NCBI RefSeq assembly: GCF_934630535.1
Contig: NZ_CAKTVU010000006.1
Coordinates: forward strand, 1-64,000
DNA: 64,000 nt
From: an uncultured Senegalimassilia sp.
GTDB taxonomy: Bacteria; Actinomycetota; Coriobacteriia; Coriobacteriales; Eggerthellaceae
Reading direction: 5' to 3'
Translations under genes and position numbers: made by a program
Shown here: piece after piece, positions 7,964 to 15,870 of the stretch
How positions within the stretch are numbered: the stretch's first letter is position 1
Layout of the letters: every line of letters starts with the position of its first letter
Notes under the pieces: model-generated
Seen by the model: only the letters and a program-made list of their open reading frames with translations
Databases searched by the model: none
What the model was told of the DNA's origin: nothing

Positions 7964-7969
7964 TATAAC
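7964..7969 (+). promoter_or_regulatory. -10 element for hemolysin III-like gene, leaderless start likely
   Basis: The sequence TGGTATAAC (7961-7969) is an extended -10 element. It lies 8 bases before the ATG at 7978, so the transcription start should fall at or next to the start codon. There is no Shine-Dalgarno sequence in front of this gene. Confidence 0.55.
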
Positions 7970-7977
7970 TGGTGCCT

Positions 7978-8796
7978 ATGGATACTGAAATGACATACCC
8001 CGCATCGCCGGATATGCCTTCCGGCGTCGGCAAAAACCCTGCAACACCTGCCTCCTCCCATGCCTGGACCCCGTCGCAGTTCAAGCCGCGCGACCTGCGC
8101 AAGGCCCGGGCGCATCGCCACGAGCCTGCGGAGACCTCGGCGAACGAGGCGAACAGGAAGCGCAACGTGCGCGAGTACACGCTGGGCGAGGAGATAGCCA
8201 ACTCCATTTCGCACGGCATCGGCGCGCTTCTGGCCATCGCCGCCATTCCCATCCTTGTGGTGAAGGCGGTAAGCCACGGCGGCGGCATCTTGCTATTCGC
8301 TGCATTGGTGTACACGCTCACCATGCTGCTGGAATACACCATGTCCACGCTGTATCACGCATTGGCGGTCGACAAGGCCAAACGCGTGTTCAAAGTGCTG
8401 GATCACAGCTGCATCTACCTGTTCATCGCCGGTTCGTATACGCCGTTTTGCTTGATCTCGCTTGCCGATTCGAACGGTATCGTGCTGTGCGCGTTCGTGT
8501 GGGTCCTTGCCGTGATAGGCGTTGCCTGCGAGGCGTTCTGGGTTTTCCGCCCGCGTTGGATTTCCGCTGTGCTCTATCTTGCGCTGGGCTGGTCCATCGT
8601 GGGATTTTTGCCGGCGCTTGTCCAAGCCATCCCTGCTGCGGGTCTGTGGCTGCTGGTCGCAGGCGGTCTTTGCTACTCGGTCGGATGCATCTTCTATGTG
8701 TTGAAGAAGATTCCGTACATGCATTCCATATTCCATTTATGGGTTGTGGCGGGAAGCGTGCTGCAATTCCTGGCGATTGCGCTGTATGTCATGTAG
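7978..8796 (+). CDS. Hemolysin III/PAQR family integral membrane protein
   Basis: The 272-residue protein has a cytoplasmic N-terminal tail of about 65 residues rich in Pro, Arg and Ala, then seven hydrophobic segments. The PAQR/COG1272 hallmarks are visible: EEIANSISHGIGALLA before helix 1, STLYHAL at the end of helix 2, LDHSCIYLFIAGSYTPFCL in helix 3, and HSIFHLWVVAGSVLQFLA in the last helix, which together supply the conserved His and Asp/Ser residues of the metal-dependent hydrolase-like core. Despite the family name, hemolysis is rarely the function. The start at 7978 is preferred because a -10 element sits right upstream and no ribosome site exists; a GTG at 7972 and an ATG at 7990 are alternatives. 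Confidence 0.88.
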   Translation: MDTEMTYPASPDMPSGVGKNPATPASSHAWTPSQFKPRDLRKARAHRHEPAETSANEANRKRNVREYTLGEEIANSISHGIGALLAIAAIPILVVKAVSHGGGILLFAALVYTLTMLLEYTMSTLYHALAVDKAKRVFKVLDHSCIYLFIAGSYTPFCLISLADSNGIVLCAFVWVLAVIGVACEAFWVFRPRWISAVLYLALGWSIVGFLPALVQAIPAAGLWLLVAGGLCYSVGCIFYVLKKIPYMHSIFHLWVVAGSVLQFLAIALYVM

Positions 8797-8838
8797 GCTA
8801 GCTCAAAAGGAAATTATCACTAGGAGCGGTTTTAGCGC

Positions 8839-9720
8839 ATGAACGGGAAAAACGAAGACGGCGACGGCAAAAAGGGGCTGAAGGGCATTCTCGGCTTTTT
8901 AGGCGCACCGAAGCGCCAGGCCCTGTCTGCCGAGGATGAGATCAAGGATTTCGTGGCGGACAGCGACGATCTGCTCGATGACGAGAAGCGCATGATCCAT
9001 GAGATCTTGGACCTGGGCGACATGGACGCCGGCGAGATCATGACGCCGCGTGTGGACATGATCTTGGTGGAGGACACCGAAACCGTGCGTCAGGCGGTTG
9101 ACCGCATGATGGGAACGGGCTATTCGCGCCTCCCGGTGTTCCAGGGGGATATCGACCGCATCGTCGGCGTGGTCCACTATAAGGATCTGGTGCCTCCCGT
9201 GCTTGATGGGCATGGCGACAACCTGGCCGTCGACTACGCATTCGAGCCTCTGTTCGTGCCCGAGTCGAAGGATGTGTTCCCGCTTCTGGCCGAAATGCAA
9301 ACGAAACGGCAACAGATGGCCATCGTGGTGGACGAGTATGGTGGAACCGATGGTTTAATTACCGTCGAGGACATCGTCGAGGAGATCGTGGGCGAGATCG
9401 TGGACGAAACCGATCGCGAACGCCCCATTCTGAAGCAGGAAGGTCCCGGCGTGTGGCTTGCCGACGGTCGTTTCCCCGTTGAGGACGCCGTCGAGATGGG
9501 TTGGCCGCTTGCCGAGTCCGAGGACTACGAGACCATAGCCGGCTGGGTGCTCAGCATGCTGGATACCGTTCCGCAGATGGGCTACTCCTTCGAGAAGGAC
9601 GGCTACCGCTTCACCATCCACGCCATGCGGCGTCGCCGCATTCTCGCGGTGCGCGTGGAGCGCGTTTCCGACGATGCCCTGCAAGCATCTGATGGTAAGG
9701 CAGGTCAGGAGGAGCAGTGA
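8839..9720 (+). CDS. CorC/TlyC-type protein with CBS pair and transporter-associated domain
   Basis: The 293-residue protein has a CBS pair (about residues 70-195; GEIMTPRVDMILVE, GYSRLPVFQGDIDRIVGVVHYKDL, QMAIVVDEYGGTDGLITVEDIVEEIVG) followed by the CorC_HlyC domain (about 210-285). It lacks the N-terminal DUF21 membrane domain of full CNNM/CorB proteins, so it matches the soluble CorC type linked to Mg2+/Co2+ efflux or to magnesium homeostasis. It has no predicted membrane segment. AGGAG at 8822-8826 is 12 bases before the ATG, rather far. The stop codon overlaps the GTG start of the next gene (GTGA), indicating a two-gene operon with the PspC-domain protein. Confidence 0.9.
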   Translation: MNGKNEDGDGKKGLKGILGFLGAPKRQALSAEDEIKDFVADSDDLLDDEKRMIHEILDLGDMDAGEIMTPRVDMILVEDTETVRQAVDRMMGTGYSRLPVFQGDIDRIVGVVHYKDLVPPVLDGHGDNLAVDYAFEPLFVPESKDVFPLLAEMQTKRQQMAIVVDEYGGTDGLITVEDIVEEIVGEIVDETDRERPILKQEGPGVWLADGRFPVEDAVEMGWPLAESEDYETIAGWVLSMLDTVPQMGYSFEKDGYRFTIHAMRRRRILAVRVERVSDDALQASDGKAGQEEQ

Positions 9721-10649
9721 GCCGAACACGCCAGCTGTACCGGTCGCGCAATGCGCTGGTAGGGGGCGTGTGCGCCGGAATCGCCGAGCGTTTCGATGTC
9801 GACCCGCTGGTCGTGCGCATCCTTTTCCTGACGTTCGCCGTGTTGACGCTCGGCCTTGCGGGCCTTGCGTATCTGGTGCTCTGGGCAGTGCTTCCTAAAA
9901 GACCCATGCAGGTGAAGCCCGTGAAGGTGGAGCCTGATTCAGTTCATTCCGATACGTTCGGCGCGGTGGACTGCCGTCGCGCTCGAGGTGCCGCAATGGG
10001 GCGCTGCGCGAATGCCGTGCCCTATGTGGGCGCGGCGCATCTGCCGCCTGTGCCGCCTGTTATGGCCGAGAAGGCCCGATGCGACCAAGCGCCTGCGATG
10101 GGCCTGGACACCGCTTCCGTTGGGCCTCGCGATGCGAAAGCCGGCGAAGGGGATGGCCCTTCGACTGCTCGGATCGTGCTCGCCCTTACGGCCGGCTGCC
10201 TTTTGGCCTCGTTGGGCGCATCGTTTGCGGTGTCGGGTTTTTTGCACGGGGTTGCCTGGTGGCAATGCTGGCCGTTGGCCTTGGTGGTCTTCGGCATTGT
10301 GCGCATAGCCGTGCCGGGCAGCGAAGGCGAGCGCGCTTTGGCGTTTTTCGCGGGCGTCTCCGTGTTCGTGGCGGGGTTGACGCTGCTGCCTATGAGCATG
10401 GGGTTCGTCTCGTGGACCACGTTGTCGAAGATGTTCGAGTATTTATGGCCCCTTCCCGCGTTGGCGGCCGTTTTGCTGGCTGTGGGGGTTTATGTTCGCC
10501 GGCCTGTCGTTATCGTGGTAGCCGCAGTGCTTGTGCTGTTGTTCTGCGTGCTCGGTTTCGACTTGCTTTTCGAGCCCGGTCCGCTGCGCGAGTTGTCTTT
10601 CGGCACGCCGCTGGGACGCGAGTATCGTTTTCCCTTGCCCTTCGATTAA
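9717..10649 (+). CDS. PspC-domain multispanning membrane protein
   Basis: The first 65 residues are a PspC domain (LYRSRNALVGGVCAGIAERF, then a hydrophobic segment from FLTFAVLTLGLAGL to VLWAVLPKR), known from phage-shock proteins that sense envelope stress. A linker of about 75 residues follows, then four further hydrophobic helices up to the C-terminus (about residues 145-285), an arrangement seen in actinobacterial PspC fusions. The role is probably envelope-stress sensing or membrane maintenance; the C-terminal part is not recognised. The GTG at 9717 overlaps the upstream stop codon and has AGGAGGAG 5 bases ahead, so translation is coupled to the corC-like gene. Confidence 0.85.
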   Translation: MSRTRQLYRSRNALVGGVCAGIAERFDVDPLVVRILFLTFAVLTLGLAGLAYLVLWAVLPKRPMQVKPVKVEPDSVHSDTFGAVDCRRARGAAMGRCANAVPYVGAAHLPPVPPVMAEKARCDQAPAMGLDTASVGPRDAKAGEGDGPSTARIVLALTAGCLLASLGASFAVSGFLHGVAWWQCWPLALVVFGIVRIAVPGSEGERALAFFAGVSVFVAGLTLLPMSMGFVSWTTLSKMFEYLWPLPALAAVLLAVGVYVRRPVVIVVAAVLVLLFCVLGFDLLFEPGPLRELSFGTPLGREYRFPLPFD

Positions 10650-10669
10650 CTGAACCGATAGGTCTGCAT

Positions 10670-10700
10670 AACGGCCATGCGCAGCGCGCATGGCCGTTTC
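10670..10700 (+). terminator. Terminator of the corC-pspC operon
   Basis: The arms ACGGCCATGCGC (10671-10682) and GCGCATGGCCGT (10686-10697) are perfectly complementary with a 3-base loop, followed by TTCCGTT. Confidence 0.75.
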
Positions 10701-10981
10701 CGTTCCATAAGGCACCGCTCGTCGGATGCTGTACGCTTGTTCGTGTTTTTGTTTTGCCCAAGCTATGGGAAGCCACCTGGGGAAATATAAATGTTTTACT
10801 TGTCAATCGAACAAACGATGAAGGGCGCCTTCACAAGATTTTGCCGGTTTCGGGCCTTCCGGTACAATAATGCCTGTCAGAACAGCATATCGCCCTTCAG
10901 GCAGCAAATCCTTTCGACAATCGAAAACAAGCTGTCGCCGCCCTGGCGGTCTGGTCGTGTGCTGCGAGCGAAAGGTTTTGT
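10701..10981. other. Intergenic region with one promoter, no gene
   Basis: This AT-richer spacer contains the promoter TTGCCG (10841-10846), 16 bp, TACAAT (10863-10868), predicting a leader of about 105 nt for the TTG-started lipoprotein gene. A short ORF of 64 codons at 10791-10985 lacks a ribosome site and looks spurious. No known riboswitch consensus was recognised in the leader. Confidence 0.5.
10841..10868 (+). promoter_or_regulatory. Sigma70-type promoter for the lysozyme-like lipoprotein
   Basis: TTGCCG and TACAAT are 16 bp apart; each matches the vegetative consensus at four or five of six positions. Transcription should begin near 10875. Confidence 0.6.
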
Positions 10982-11791
10982 TTGAAGAAACGCAATGCAT
11001 ACCGCACCGGCGGGCTGGCGCTGAAGATCGTCGGCCTTGCTTGCGCATCGTGCGTGCTGGCAGGTTGCCTGGGCGTAGGATTCGCAACCGCCGCCGGTGG
11101 CGTTTCCCATGATATGCAGACGTTCGGCATCAGCGAGGTCAGCACGCCGGGCAGTGCGTCGGCATCGGCGGAGTCCCTGTCCGATCAGGCTGCGGACGCC
11201 TCCGTGACCGCAACGTCCCGATTGGCAGCCGCCGGAACGCGCGACATCTCGAAGGGCGTCGCCGCCATCGAGGCCGAGGAGGAGGCCGCCCGTCGCGCCG
11301 CCGAGGAGGCGCAGCGGGCCGAGGATCTGGCGCATACGCAGGCTGCGCTTGCCAACAGGGATGCCCAGCTTTCCCGTGACGAAGGCGCCGGCCTGACGGG
11401 CCTGGCCGAGGTCGACTGGAACGTCAGCAAGGCGGAGTTCGTGGGCGAATGGACGCTGCGCATCGACGCGTATCTGGCGGGAAGCCCGCTTTCGGGCTAT
11501 GGTGCCACGTTCGCCGAGGCGGCTTGGGAAAACGGCGTGGATCCGCGTTTCTCCCCGGCCATTTCCAACACGGAGTCCACGAAGGGCCTCAATTGCTTCC
11601 GTAGCCATAATGCGTGGGGCTGGATGGGCGATACGTCCTGGGGAAGCTGGAGCGAATCCATCAATGCGCACGTGCAGGGCCTGGCAAGAGGTTATGGGTA
11701 CACCATTTCCCTGGCGAACGCCAACAAGTACTGTCCGCCAACCTATGAGGACTGGTACGCGAAAACGCTTGCGCAAATGCAGCTGATCTAG
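10982..11791 (+). CDS. Lipoprotein with lysozyme-like (glucosaminidase/transglycosylase) domain
   Basis: The 269-residue protein begins with a basic tail and a hydrophobic stretch ending in a lipobox-like CVLAGC (cysteine at about residue 28), so it is probably lipid-anchored outside the membrane; it could alternatively be a membrane-anchored protein. Residues 90-130 are a Glu/Ala/Arg-rich coiled coil (EEEAARRAAEEAQRAEDLA). The C-terminal 120 residues resemble the lysozyme-like fold of endo-beta-N-acetylglucosaminidases, with AEAAWENGVDPRFSPAISN followed by TES (candidate catalytic glutamate) and HNAWGWMGD. It likely trims peptidoglycan. Translation starts at a TTG (10982) after GCGAAAGG; no ATG is near. 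Confidence 0.8.
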   Translation: MKKRNAYRTGGLALKIVGLACASCVLAGCLGVGFATAAGGVSHDMQTFGISEVSTPGSASASAESLSDQAADASVTATSRLAAAGTRDISKGVAAIEAEEEAARRAAEEAQRAEDLAHTQAALANRDAQLSRDEGAGLTGLAEVDWNVSKAEFVGEWTLRIDAYLAGSPLSGYGATFAEAAWENGVDPRFSPAISNTESTKGLNCFRSHNAWGWMGDTSWGSWSESINAHVQGLARGYGYTISLANANKYCPPTYEDWYAKTLAQMQLI

Positions 11792-11795
11792 TGCG

Positions 11796-11819
11796 AAGGC
11801 GGCCTGCGGGCCGCCTTTT
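11796..11819 (+). terminator. Terminator of the lipoprotein gene
   Basis: AAGGCGGCC (11796-11804) pairs with GGCCGCCTT (11809-11817), followed by TTG. It is compact and starts 5 bp after the stop codon. Confidence 0.75.
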
Positions 11820-11858
11820 GCGTTATCCTGTTGCGTGAACTTTGGGAAGGATTTGCAC

Positions 11859-12518
11859 ATGAGCAACGTCATCGTGGTGGGCTGCGGCCGCGTGGGATCG
11901 CAGCTGGCCAATATGCTGTCGGACAACGGCAGCAACGTGTGCGTGATCGACCGCAACGTGGACGCGTTCGCTAATTTGGGGCGCAACTTCAACGGGTCAA
12001 CCATTCAGGGCGTGGGTTTTGACGAGGAAACGCTGGAGAAGGCGGGCGTCGATGAATGCGACGTCGTGGCGGCGGTGACGCAGCTGGATAACACCAACCT
12101 TATGTGTTGCGAGGTGGCAAGCCGCCTGTTCGGCGTCCCCCACGTCATCGCGCGCCTGTACAACCCCGACCATGAGCGTGCGTACATGCAGCTGGGCATC
12201 GATTACGTGTGCGGCACGTCGCTGGTGGCTGAAGACGTGTTCAGCAAGGTGGTTTCCGGGCACGGTGCGCATCTGGACACGTTCGGCGAGTTCGAGGTGC
12301 TGCGATTCTCCCTTGACTTGAGCTGGTCCGAGCGAAACACCATCCGCGTTGCGGAGATGGAACGCGATCACGACATCCGCATCGTGGCGTTCGAGCGTGG
12401 CGACGGCAGCGCCAGCTCCATTCCCACGCGCGAGTCCATCCTGTACAACGGGGACTCGGTGCTGGCGTGCGTGCGCCATGAGCTCATCGAGCAATTCAGC
12501 AAGTATATCCAAGATTAG
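11859..12518 (+). CDS. TrkA/RCK potassium-transport regulatory protein (first of a pair)
   Basis: The 219-residue protein is one RCK unit: a Rossmann TrkA-N domain with GCGRVGSQLA (NAD-binding G-x-G-x-x-G) and D at the end of strand 2 (VCVIDRN), then a TrkA-C domain ending in NGDSVLACVRHEL. Such subunits sit on the cytoplasmic face of a Trk/Ktr potassium channel and gate it in response to nucleotides. No TrkH/KtrB membrane subunit is next to it. The ATG at 11859 follows GGGAAGGA; a GTG at 11835 is less likely. The gene lies 45 bp upstream of a second TrkA-like gene, and the two probably form a heteromeric regulator. Confidence 0.9.
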   Translation: MSNVIVVGCGRVGSQLANMLSDNGSNVCVIDRNVDAFANLGRNFNGSTIQGVGFDEETLEKAGVDECDVVAAVTQLDNTNLMCCEVASRLFGVPHVIARLYNPDHERAYMQLGIDYVCGTSLVAEDVFSKVVSGHGAHLDTFGEFEVLRFSLDLSWSERNTIRVAEMERDHDIRIVAFERGDGSASSIPTRESILYNGDSVLACVRHELIEQFSKYIQD

Positions 12519-12563
12519 CGCGGTTTCCGCTTGCCCGATGGCGAAGCGGGGGAGGTTTGGCTG

Positions 12564-13235
12564 ATGTACGTAGTGATCGCCGGCGGCGGCAAAATCGGCG
12601 AATATCTGGCGAACGTGCTGCTTGAGAGCGGCAACGACGTGACCATCATCGAGGAGGATCTGGAAACGGCCGACCGCTTGTCGGTGGTTTTGCAGGGTCG
12701 TTACCTGGTCATCCACGGCGACGGCTGCGATTCGAAGTATCAGGAGGATGCGGGAATCCGCCGCGCGGACGTGTTCGTGGCAACCACGGGCCAGGACGAC
12801 GACAACCTGGTCTCGTGCGAGATCGCCCAGCGCGTGTTCAACGTGCCGCGCTGCATCGCCCGCGTGAACAGCCCGAAGAACCTGCGCATCTTCCACGAGG
12901 TGGGCATCGAGTGCGTGTCGTCCACCACGCTCATCGCCAACCTTATCGAGGAGGAGACGCTGCTGGGCAGCGTGAGCGTCGTGTCGTCGCTGACGCATGG
13001 CAACGTCATGCTGACCGAGGTGGTCGTCCCGCGCATGCGGCATCATTCTAACGACGCCGGCGTGCTGGCAAGCGCCATCCCCCTGCCCCCCGACAGCATC
13101 ATCGCGGCGGTCGCGTCAAGCGACAACGTGGAGGTGGTGAACGAGGATACGGTGCTGTTCCCCGGTGATAAGGCAATCGTGGTGACGGATAACCAGGTCA
13201 TCGACGCCGTGCGCGCCGCGTTCAAAGGTCTGTAG
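12564..13235 (+). CDS. TrkA/RCK potassium-transport regulatory protein (second of a pair)
   Basis: This 223-residue protein has the same TrkA-N plus TrkA-C organisation as its upstream neighbour, with GGGKIGEYLA as the nucleotide-binding loop and the acidic pair IIEEDLE after strand 2. The C-terminal half has DTVLFPGDKAIVVTD typical of TrkA-C. The two proteins differ over most of their length, so this is an old duplication. The ATG at 12564 is preceded by GGGGGAGG. It is the last gene of the operon, before a strong terminator. The membrane partner must be encoded elsewhere. Confidence 0.9.
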   Translation: MYVVIAGGGKIGEYLANVLLESGNDVTIIEEDLETADRLSVVLQGRYLVIHGDGCDSKYQEDAGIRRADVFVATTGQDDDNLVSCEIAQRVFNVPRCIARVNSPKNLRIFHEVGIECVSSTTLIANLIEEETLLGSVSVVSSLTHGNVMLTEVVVPRMRHHSNDAGVLASAIPLPPDSIIAAVASSDNVEVVNEDTVLFPGDKAIVVTDNQVIDAVRAAFKGL

Positions 13236-13273
13236 CAACGGAATAGGGAGCTTGCGTAAACCGAGCCCCTCAT

Positions 13274-13311
13274 GAAAGGACCCGAAATGGAAATCCATTT
13301 CGGGTCCTTTC
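13274..13311. terminator. Bidirectional terminator between trkA pair and MOSC gene
   Basis: The 17-bp arms 13274-13290 and 13295-13311 (GAAAGGACCCGAAATGG and its complement) enclose a 4-base loop. The convergent MOSC gene ends at 13421. Confidence 0.85.
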
Positions 13312-13420
13312 GCGTTAAAGGGATAGGCCGAAGCGTGAAAGCTAGCGGCGAGCAAGGTGGCTTCATCGCTTAAAGCCGGATGGCGCTTGCGTGCATGCAG
13401 GAAAGCGCACTGCCGTGGCT

Positions 13421-14065
13421 TTAGCGCGGCGTGTTCGCCAGCTCGTCCAAGGCCTCCTGCGGCGTGTACTCGCACGTGCCGTCGCCCAGCTTCACCACGT
13501 CGATGCTGTCGCCTGCCTTGATCTTGCCGCCGGCGAGGGCGACGAAGAAGATACCCTCGCGCGGGAAGATGCAGTCGCCGGCCAGATAGAAGATCGCGCA
13601 CTTCTTGTGGCATACCTTGCCCTGCTGAGACAGCTCCAGCAGCACGTCGTCGCCGATTTTAAGCTGCGTGCCAAGCGGCAGCGCCATGAGGTTGATGCTC
13701 TCGGTGGTGATGTTCTCGGCGAAATCGCCTTCCTTCACGTCCAGGCCGCGTGCCCGGGCCTTCTCGATGGATTCCCAGGCCAAAAGCGAAACCTGACGAT
13801 GCCAGTCTCCGGCGTGCGCGTCCTCGGCGACGCCGTGATGCGCCTCGATGGTCACCGGGCCGTCCACCACGGTTTTGCGCGTGCCCTTGCGCTTGGACAC
13901 GCAGACGGCGCGCACGGTGCCGTGCGTGGTGCTTTCAGCGTCGGGTCCTTCCATGCGGCCCTTGTCGAACACGTTGAGCTGCTCGCCCGCCTTGTGCGCG
14001 ACGGCTTCGGCATTACATACTTCGAGAGCGTCGTCCTGTCGGCTCTCGTCTTTCTCGAGCGTCAT
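13421..14065 (-). CDS. MOSC domain protein
   Basis: The 214-residue protein carries a MOSC domain (C-terminal domain of molybdenum cofactor sulfurase) over residues about 50-195: HHGVAEDAHAGDWHRQVSLLA, GDFAENITTE, PLGTQLKIGDDVLLE, and the cysteine-bearing segment GKVCHKKCAIFYLAGDCIFPREG. Family members are thought to bind pterin or transfer sulfur to metal cofactors; many are stand-alone proteins of unknown substrate. It may serve the molybdoenzymes of this genome, such as the dmsA product at 42270. The ATG at 14065 has GGGGGAA 5 bases ahead. It is monocistronic, facing away from purB. Confidence 0.88.
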   Translation of the reverse strand: MTLEKDESRQDDALEVCNAEAVAHKAGEQLNVFDKGRMEGPDAESTTHGTVRAVCVSKRKGTRKTVVDGPVTIEAHHGVAEDAHAGDWHRQVSLLAWESIEKARARGLDVKEGDFAENITTESINLMALPLGTQLKIGDDVLLELSQQGKVCHKKCAIFYLAGDCIFPREGIFFVALAGGKIKAGDSIDVVKLGDGTCEYTPQEALDELANTPR

Positions 14066-14383
14066 GATTCCCCCAATAAACCTAGTGAATAGCTAGGCGC
14101 ATCTTATCATATCGGAGGATGATTCGGCGAACGAACACGTTGAATCCGCGAAAGGCGGGGCTGGCGTGCGTTCACGCGGTTTCGGCCTTTCGCGGAGTTG
14201 CGCGCTTGTTGGGCCGGTGGGCCCCTTGTGCGTTGCTGTTCGCGGCGCGTTTCGTGTCGGCAGGGCTTTCCGTTCGCCTGCTTCCATGCGTAAACCATCT
14301 GCAGAAACGCGCGCGGCGTCGGTGCGCCGTACGCGCGCACGGTATGATGAGGTCATCAACTATCAACCGCGAAAGGGGTCGTT
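14066..14383. other. Divergent promoter region between MOSC gene and purB
   Basis: Leftward, a minus-strand TATGAT (14106-14111) lies about 40 bp from the MOSC start, and an inverted repeat CCTAG-N7-CTAGG (14081-14097) sits between it and the ribosome site, a possible operator. Rightward, TATGAT at 14343-14348 is the likely purB -10. The middle, about 200 bp, is GC-rich and shows no gene. Confidence 0.45.
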
Positions 14384-15727
14384 GTGATCAACCGCTACAC
14401 GCGCCCGGCCATGGGCGCCATCTGGGAGCTTCAGAACAAGTTCTCCATCTGGAAGGAAATCGAGGTGCTGGCGTGCGAGGCTCAGGCCGAGCTCGGCCAA
14501 GCCGGCATCACGAAGGAGGAGGCGCAGTGGATCCGCGACCACGCCGACTTCACGGTTGAGCGCATCGACGAGATCGAGAAGGTTACGAACCACGACGTCA
14601 TCGCCTTCACCACGTGCATGGCCGAGTACATCGACGCCGACGTCCCCGAAGGCCAGGAAAAGCCCAGCCGTTGGGTGCACTACGGCATGACCTCCTCCGA
14701 CCTGGGCGACACCGCGCTGTCGTACCAGATCGTGCAGGCGATCGACATCATCCTTGACGACGTCAAGCAGCTGGGCGAGACGTGCAAGCGCCGCGCATTC
14801 GAGTTCCAGAACACCCTGTGCGTCGGCCGCACGCACGGCATTCACGCCGAGCCCATGACGTTCGGCATGAAGTTCGGCAGCTGGGCTTGGGCGCTCAAGC
14901 GCGCGCAGACCCGCCTGGAGCAGGCTCGCGAGGTCGCGGCAACCGGCGCCATCTCCGGCGCGGTGGGCACGTACTCCAGCATCGACCCCTACGTTGAGAA
15001 GTACGTGTGCGAGAAGCTGGGCCTGACGCCCGACCCGCTGTCCACCCAGGTGCTGGCGCGCGACCGCCACGCCCAGGTCATGTGCGCGCTCGCCTGCGCC
15101 GCCGCAACGCTGGAGTCCGTCGCCATGCAGGTGCGCCTGCTGCAGCAGACCGACGTTATCGAGGCGGAGGAGCCGTTCAAGAAGGGCCAGAAGGGCTCGT
15201 CGGCAATGCCCCACAAGCGCAACCCCATCACGGCCGAGCGCGTGTGCGGCCTTGCGCGCTGCGTGAAGGCGAACGCCCAGGTGGCGCTCGATAACGTGGC
15301 GCTGTGGTTCGAGCGCGACATCAGCCACTCCGGCACCGAGCGCGTGGCGCTGGCCGACAGCTTCATCGCTCTGGACTATATGTTCGCCAAGATGCAGTGG
15401 ATCTTGGACGGCCTGCAAACCTATCCGGCGAAGATGGAGCACAACGTGTGGCGCACCAAGGGCCTCATCTTCTCCAGCAAGGTGCTGCTGGCCCTGGTGA
15501 ACACGGGCATCACCCGCGAGGAGGCGTACGTCATCGTGCAGCGCAACGCCATGGCCGTGTGGGAGGACATCCACAACGCTATCGACGGACCCACGTATCG
15601 CGAGCGCTTGGAGGCCGATCCCGAGGCAAAGCTGTCCAAGGAGACGCTCGACGAGATCTTCGATCCGTGGGACTTCCTGACCCGCAAGGATGAGGTGTTT
15701 GAGCGCCTGGAGGGCCTCGAGTTCTAA
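14384..15727 (+). CDS. purB: Adenylosuccinate lyase
   Basis: PurB removes fumarate from SAICAR and from adenylosuccinate, so it serves both IMP synthesis and the IMP-to-AMP branch. The 447-residue protein has the fumarase/aspartase superfamily signature KGSSAMPHKRNPITAE (residues about 268-283, with the catalytic serine of the flexible loop) and the conserved HYGMTSSDLGDTA (about 100-112) and GRTHGIHAEPMTFG segments with the active-site histidine. The start is GTG at 14384 after GAAAGGGG. It stands as a single gene between a promoter at 14343 and a bidirectional terminator, without other pur genes nearby. Confidence 0.97.
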   Translation: MINRYTRPAMGAIWELQNKFSIWKEIEVLACEAQAELGQAGITKEEAQWIRDHADFTVERIDEIEKVTNHDVIAFTTCMAEYIDADVPEGQEKPSRWVHYGMTSSDLGDTALSYQIVQAIDIILDDVKQLGETCKRRAFEFQNTLCVGRTHGIHAEPMTFGMKFGSWAWALKRAQTRLEQAREVAATGAISGAVGTYSSIDPYVEKYVCEKLGLTPDPLSTQVLARDRHAQVMCALACAAATLESVAMQVRLLQQTDVIEAEEPFKKGQKGSSAMPHKRNPITAERVCGLARCVKANAQVALDNVALWFERDISHSGTERVALADSFIALDYMFAKMQWILDGLQTYPAKMEHNVWRTKGLIFSSKVLLALVNTGITREEAYVIVQRNAMAVWEDIHNAIDGPTYRERLEADPEAKLSKETLDEIFDPWDFLTRKDEVFERLEGLEF

Positions 15728-15775
15728 ACAGCGGATGTGCGGGTGCGCGTCTGAGCCTGTGACAAACTAGCGAAT

Positions 15776-15812
15776 AAAGAAGCGCCGCGACTTGAAGCCG
15801 CGGCGCTTCTTG
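15776..15812. terminator. Bidirectional terminator between purB and M18 peptidase gene
   Basis: AAGAAGCGCCGCG (15777-15789) pairs with CGCGGCGCTTCTT (15799-15811). The hairpin is T-tailed on both strands, fitting two convergent genes. Confidence 0.8.
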
Positions 15813-15870
15813 CTGTCTATCGACGGTTTTCCGGGTCGGGCGCGGAAACGGCTCCCGCGCCCGCTGCCCG

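Noticed and set aside
10875..10981. c-di-AMP (ydaO-type) riboswitch before the cell-wall lipoprotein
   Set aside because: Such riboswitches often precede wall hydrolases, but the predicted leader is only about 105 nt and the conserved segments were not found.
10791..10985. 64-codon ORF before the lipoprotein gene
   Set aside because: No ribosome site, and it overlaps the promoter and the start of the lipoprotein gene.
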